Source: Rhizobium ruizarguesonis
Lineage (GTDB): Bacteria; Pseudomonadota; Alphaproteobacteria; Rhizobiales; Rhizobiaceae
Length of the DNA stretch: 60,882 bases
Assembly: GCF_012349115.1 (NCBI RefSeq)
Contig: NZ_PQIG01000097.1
Location: forward strand, 1-60,882
Reading direction: 5' to 3'
Shown: one piece after another, positions 58,368-60,882 of the stretch
Layout of the letters: every line of letters begins with the position of its first letter
Position numbering within the stretch: the first letter of the stretch is position 1
The notes under the pieces: model-generated
Seen by the model: the letters and a program-made list of their open reading frames with translations, nothing else
Databases searched by the model: none
What the model was told of the DNA's origin: nothing
Program-made: the position numbers and the translations under genes

Positions 58368-60518
58368 ATGCGCATCATCGACGACCGTCATCCCCGCCGC
58401 GGAGTGTGCGCATTCCTGACGGTGGTATTTTCAACGCTTCTGCTGGCGAGTGCAAACGCCGCCTCAGCGGCTGAGCCGACCAATTCCTCGGCACCGATCC
58501 GGGTTATTATCGAATTGCCGAACGATGATTCCGGACGAGCGCTGGTCAATCGGATCGTTCCGGGCAATCAGGAACCGGCGCAGCCGATAGCAGTCTCGCA
58601 AGAGGCGGCACTGGCGTCGATTGCCACGTCACTACAGGATTTGCGCCAGAGGTTGCTCACACTCGTCGATGCCGTTCCGACGCTGCCTGGGCAGATCCAG
58701 TCGGCGATCCGGGTCTTCCAAACGGATGATCGTATTGAACCGGTCGGCCTGATCTTGGCGGTCATACTTTTCGTCGCAGGCGGGTTCGTTGCGCAGCGCC
58801 TTGCCTGGTGGTCAGGGCGAGGGCTGCTCCATTTTGTGCTGAACGCGCCCGCCGACACCGTCCGGCAACGGATCAAGCTCCACGCCGCCCGGCTTTCCAT
58901 GGGTCTTCTCGCCTTGGTCGGCTACCTGATCGGAAGCCTCGGCGCGTTTATCCTCTTTCCATGGCCTGCCGTGTTTCGCGATATTGCACTCATTCTGCTA
59001 TCAGCCGCGCTCATGGTGCGCCTTGGCGTGCTCGTGGGCCGCATTGTCATCGCGCCGGGCGCCCGCCTGCCGCATATGCGGCTTCTGACGCTTGTCACCT
59101 CGCTTGCCTGGTTCTGGTACTACTGGCTCCTCGGAATCGTCGCAGTGCTGGCGGCTGGCTGGGGCACCATCGAAGTGATCGGGACGATCGGGGCTTCACC
59201 CATCTTGGCCGATCTCTTTACCGCAGCATGGCTTGGTGTCGTTTCAATCGCTTTGATCGTTATGATCTGGCTGCGGCATTTTCGTTCTGACGGGCGGCCC
59301 GTGAGCCGGCTGGTCTGTGTCGGCTTCAGCGCGAGCATCCTGCTATCGTGGCTGTTATGGGTATCCGGGCTCCGCGGTGCATTCTGGACAGTGGTCGTCA
59401 TCACGCTTCTGCCCCTTACCGTTTCGGTGGCTCATGATATCATTCGTCGCATTATACAATCCGGCGACCAGCAGGCGGTCGAAGATCCGGCCATCGTCGG
59501 ATGGTCTGTTGTCATCATGCAAACGCTGCGGAACGGCCTCATTGTGGTCGCCGCGCTGCTCATTGCCCGCGCGTGGAATGTCAATCTCAGTGATCTCGCC
59601 GCAGCCGAAACGGTGACCACGCGTTTGATCCGCGCCGGAATCCGCATTGTTATCGTGCTGCTGGTGACCGACGTTATCTGGAAGCTTGCAAGCACGTTGA
59701 TCGACAGCCAGATGGCGGTGGCGTCGCGAAGCGAGCAGGGGGGACATCACGACGGACCCGACGCGCGCCGGCGTCAGCGGTTGAATACCCTCCTTCCCAT
59801 TCTTCGCAATGTGCTGTTCCTGGCGATCGGCGCTGTCGGCTTCCTGATGATCCTGGATGCCGTTGGCATTCAGATCGGACCGCTGCTGGCAGGCGCTGGC
59901 GTCGTCGGCATAGCCGTCGGTTTCGGTGCCCAAACACTCGTCAAGGACATCATCTCCGGCGTCTTTTATCTGTTCGACGATGCTTTTCGCATCGGCGAAT
60001 ACATCCAGGCGGCAAAATATAAAGGGACGGTCGAAGGTTTCTCGCTGCGATCGATCCGCTTGCGCCATCACCGCGGTCCGGTCACCATCGTTCCCTTCGG
60101 CGAACTTGGAGCGGTGCAAAACCTCAGCCGTGACTGGGTCATCGACATCATCACGCTCACCCTGAACTATGACAGCGACCTTGAGGAGGTCCGCAAGACC
60201 ATTAAGCGCATCGGCGTTGAGCTTCTGGAGGATGCCGAACTCGGACCCAACATCATCGAGCCCTTGAAAATGCAGGGGATCGAGCAGATGGCGGATTATG
60301 GTGTGCAGATACGGCTGAAGTTCATGACGAAACCCGGCGAACAGTTCGGCGTTCGCCGAAAGGCCCTTGCCATGCTCAAGAAGACATTCGCGGAAAAAGG
60401 CATCCAGTTTGCAACGCCGACCGTTCATGTTTCCGGCGGTCCCGCCGATGCAGCGGCAACCGCCGCCGCCTCGGAGCTGCAAAGACCACCGAAAGTCATC
60501 CCGACACTTGAGGAATAG
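58368..60518 (+). CDS. Large MscS-family mechanosensitive channel
   Basis: This is a 716-residue protein. It has a signal peptide (ending ASAAEPTN), a periplasmic part, then many helices (about eleven, residues 120-520). The MscS core comes at about 470-650: the pore-lining segment LAGAGVVGIAVGFGAQTLVKD, ISGVFYLFDDAFRIGEYI, SIRLRHHRGPVTIVPFGELG, and NLSRDW. The C-terminal cytosolic domain and a short tail follow. It is larger than E. coli MscS (286) and like MscK/YnaI-type large members. It releases osmolytes on hypo-osmotic shock. The ATG at 58368 begins the signal. Confidence 0.93.
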   Translation: MRIIDDRHPRRGVCAFLTVVFSTLLLASANAASAAEPTNSSAPIRVIIELPNDDSGRALVNRIVPGNQEPAQPIAVSQEAALASIATSLQDLRQRLLTLVDAVPTLPGQIQSAIRVFQTDDRIEPVGLILAVILFVAGGFVAQRLAWWSGRGLLHFVLNAPADTVRQRIKLHAARLSMGLLALVGYLIGSLGAFILFPWPAVFRDIALILLSAALMVRLGVLVGRIVIAPGARLPHMRLLTLVTSLAWFWYYWLLGIVAVLAAGWGTIEVIGTIGASPILADLFTAAWLGVVSIALIVMIWLRHFRSDGRPVSRLVCVGFSASILLSWLLWVSGLRGAFWTVVVITLLPLTVSVAHDIIRRIIQSGDQQAVEDPAIVGWSVVIMQTLRNGLIVVAALLIARAWNVNLSDLAAAETVTTRLIRAGIRIVIVLLVTDVIWKLASTLIDSQMAVASRSEQGGHHDGPDARRRQRLNTLLPILRNVLFLAIGAVGFLMILDAVGIQIGPLLAGAGVVGIAVGFGAQTLVKDIISGVFYLFDDAFRIGEYIQAAKYKGTVEGFSLRSIRLRHHRGPVTIVPFGELGAVQNLSRDWVIDIITLTLNYDSDLEEVRKTIKRIGVELLEDAELGPNIIEPLKMQGIEQMADYGVQIRLKFMTKPGEQFGVRRKALAMLKKTFAEKGIQFATPTVHVSGGPADAAATAAASELQRPPKVIPTLEE

Positions 60519-60882
60519 CAACGGCGAGTCCACGTGCGAGCTTTCCATCGAATCCCGTCAATGCTCAACACTCTGACCCGGACGTTGTCGTCAAGCGCGC
60601 GTCGTCCGAGACACAGGTTTCTAAAAGAATCTGTTGGCTGGGATCGGCCGCTCAACGAGGCACGTCTGCAGACAAACTCGCCGATGTACTGGATCGTCCA
60701 GGCGCAAATTCGAGCGGGGCGATTTTAAAAGAGTGGGCTATAAGATGGATGACGAAGGTATGCCATTGTAATCAAACGGCATCCTCATGTTCCATAATCT
60801 ATCTTATGCGATATATGTTTGTAGCCGGGTACATTCTATTTCCAAGTGCGACATGCCAGTAATTTCAATGGCTTCACTTTGG
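60519..60882. other. Right-end region without a supported gene
   Basis: The 364 bp after the channel gene are partly AT-rich (60720-60840) and show no frame with a ribosome binding site and no clear hairpin. Confidence 0.5.

Overview
The window is chromosomal DNA of a high-GC alphaproteobacterium, most likely a member of the Rhizobium leguminosarum/etli group. This rests on protein content, on the tight trpD-trpC-moaC-moeA block, and on two kinds of short interspersed palindromic repeats of the type found in rhizobia (RIME-like mosaic elements near 29.7, 43.4 and 54.1 kb; a second stem-loop family near 1.2 and 32.6 kb). No CRISPR array, IS element, prophage or rRNA was seen. One tRNA (Ser, UGA anticodon) lies at 37.2 kb.

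Layout. 0-5 kb: N-terminus of an unknown gene leaving the left edge, an exported alpha/beta hydrolase, then tpiA-secG-pyrG and a SRPBCC protein. 5-7.5 kb: two divergent citrate-synthase-family genes, one carrying an N-terminal DNA-binding domain; the 84 bp between them hold two perfect palindromes 20 bp apart. 7.6-10 kb: a FecR-domain protein coupled to a CHASE2 adenylate/guanylate cyclase. 10-12.6 kb: DEAD-box RNA helicase and a GNAT acetyltransferase. 12.6-19.4 kb: an accessory redox block with a short-chain dehydrogenase, an Old Yellow Enzyme-like oxidoreductase, a divergent LysR regulator, a two-subunit molybdenum hydroxylase (isoquinoline 1-oxidoreductase type) and a cytochrome c. A conserved 34-bp element occurs three times here, upstream of each transcription unit. 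19.9-21.8 kb: a second cyclase with a TolB-like region and TPRs.

22-28 kb: a methyltransferase facing the ppiD-trpD-trpC-moaC-moeA block. 28.3-30.3 kb: stress-envelope small proteins (DUF883-like, GlsB/YeaQ-like, entericidin) plus three very short membrane ORFs with their own ribosome binding sites. 30.5-32.3 kb: a tandem pair of transglutaminase-like proteins. 32.4-39 kb: mixed accessory genes (PhnA-like, BKACE, LysR/isochorismatase pair, GYD protein, small exported proteins, tRNA-Ser).

39-48.3 kb is a housekeeping block: rlpA, a D,D-carboxypeptidase-like protein, tmk, holB, TauE/SafE, metG, TatD, an MBL hydrolase and TerC. 48.5-50.4 kb: stress-type soluble proteins and a PAS protein. 50.7-53.3 kb: pxpABC, the 5-oxoprolinase, with a shrunken DUF1330 gene wedged between pxpA and pxpB. 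53.4-60.5 kb: DUF599 protein, LysR regulator, two alpha/beta hydrolases of epoxide-hydrolase type, a VOC protein and a large MscS channel. The promoter region between the two hydrolase units carries a 22-bp inverted repeat built from two identical 15-bp palindromes.

The most interesting signals are regulatory: the autoregulation-like architecture of the citrate synthase pair, the triplicated 34-bp element of the redox block, and the paired palindromes at 56.2 kb. No single unmistakably new defence or mobile system was found.
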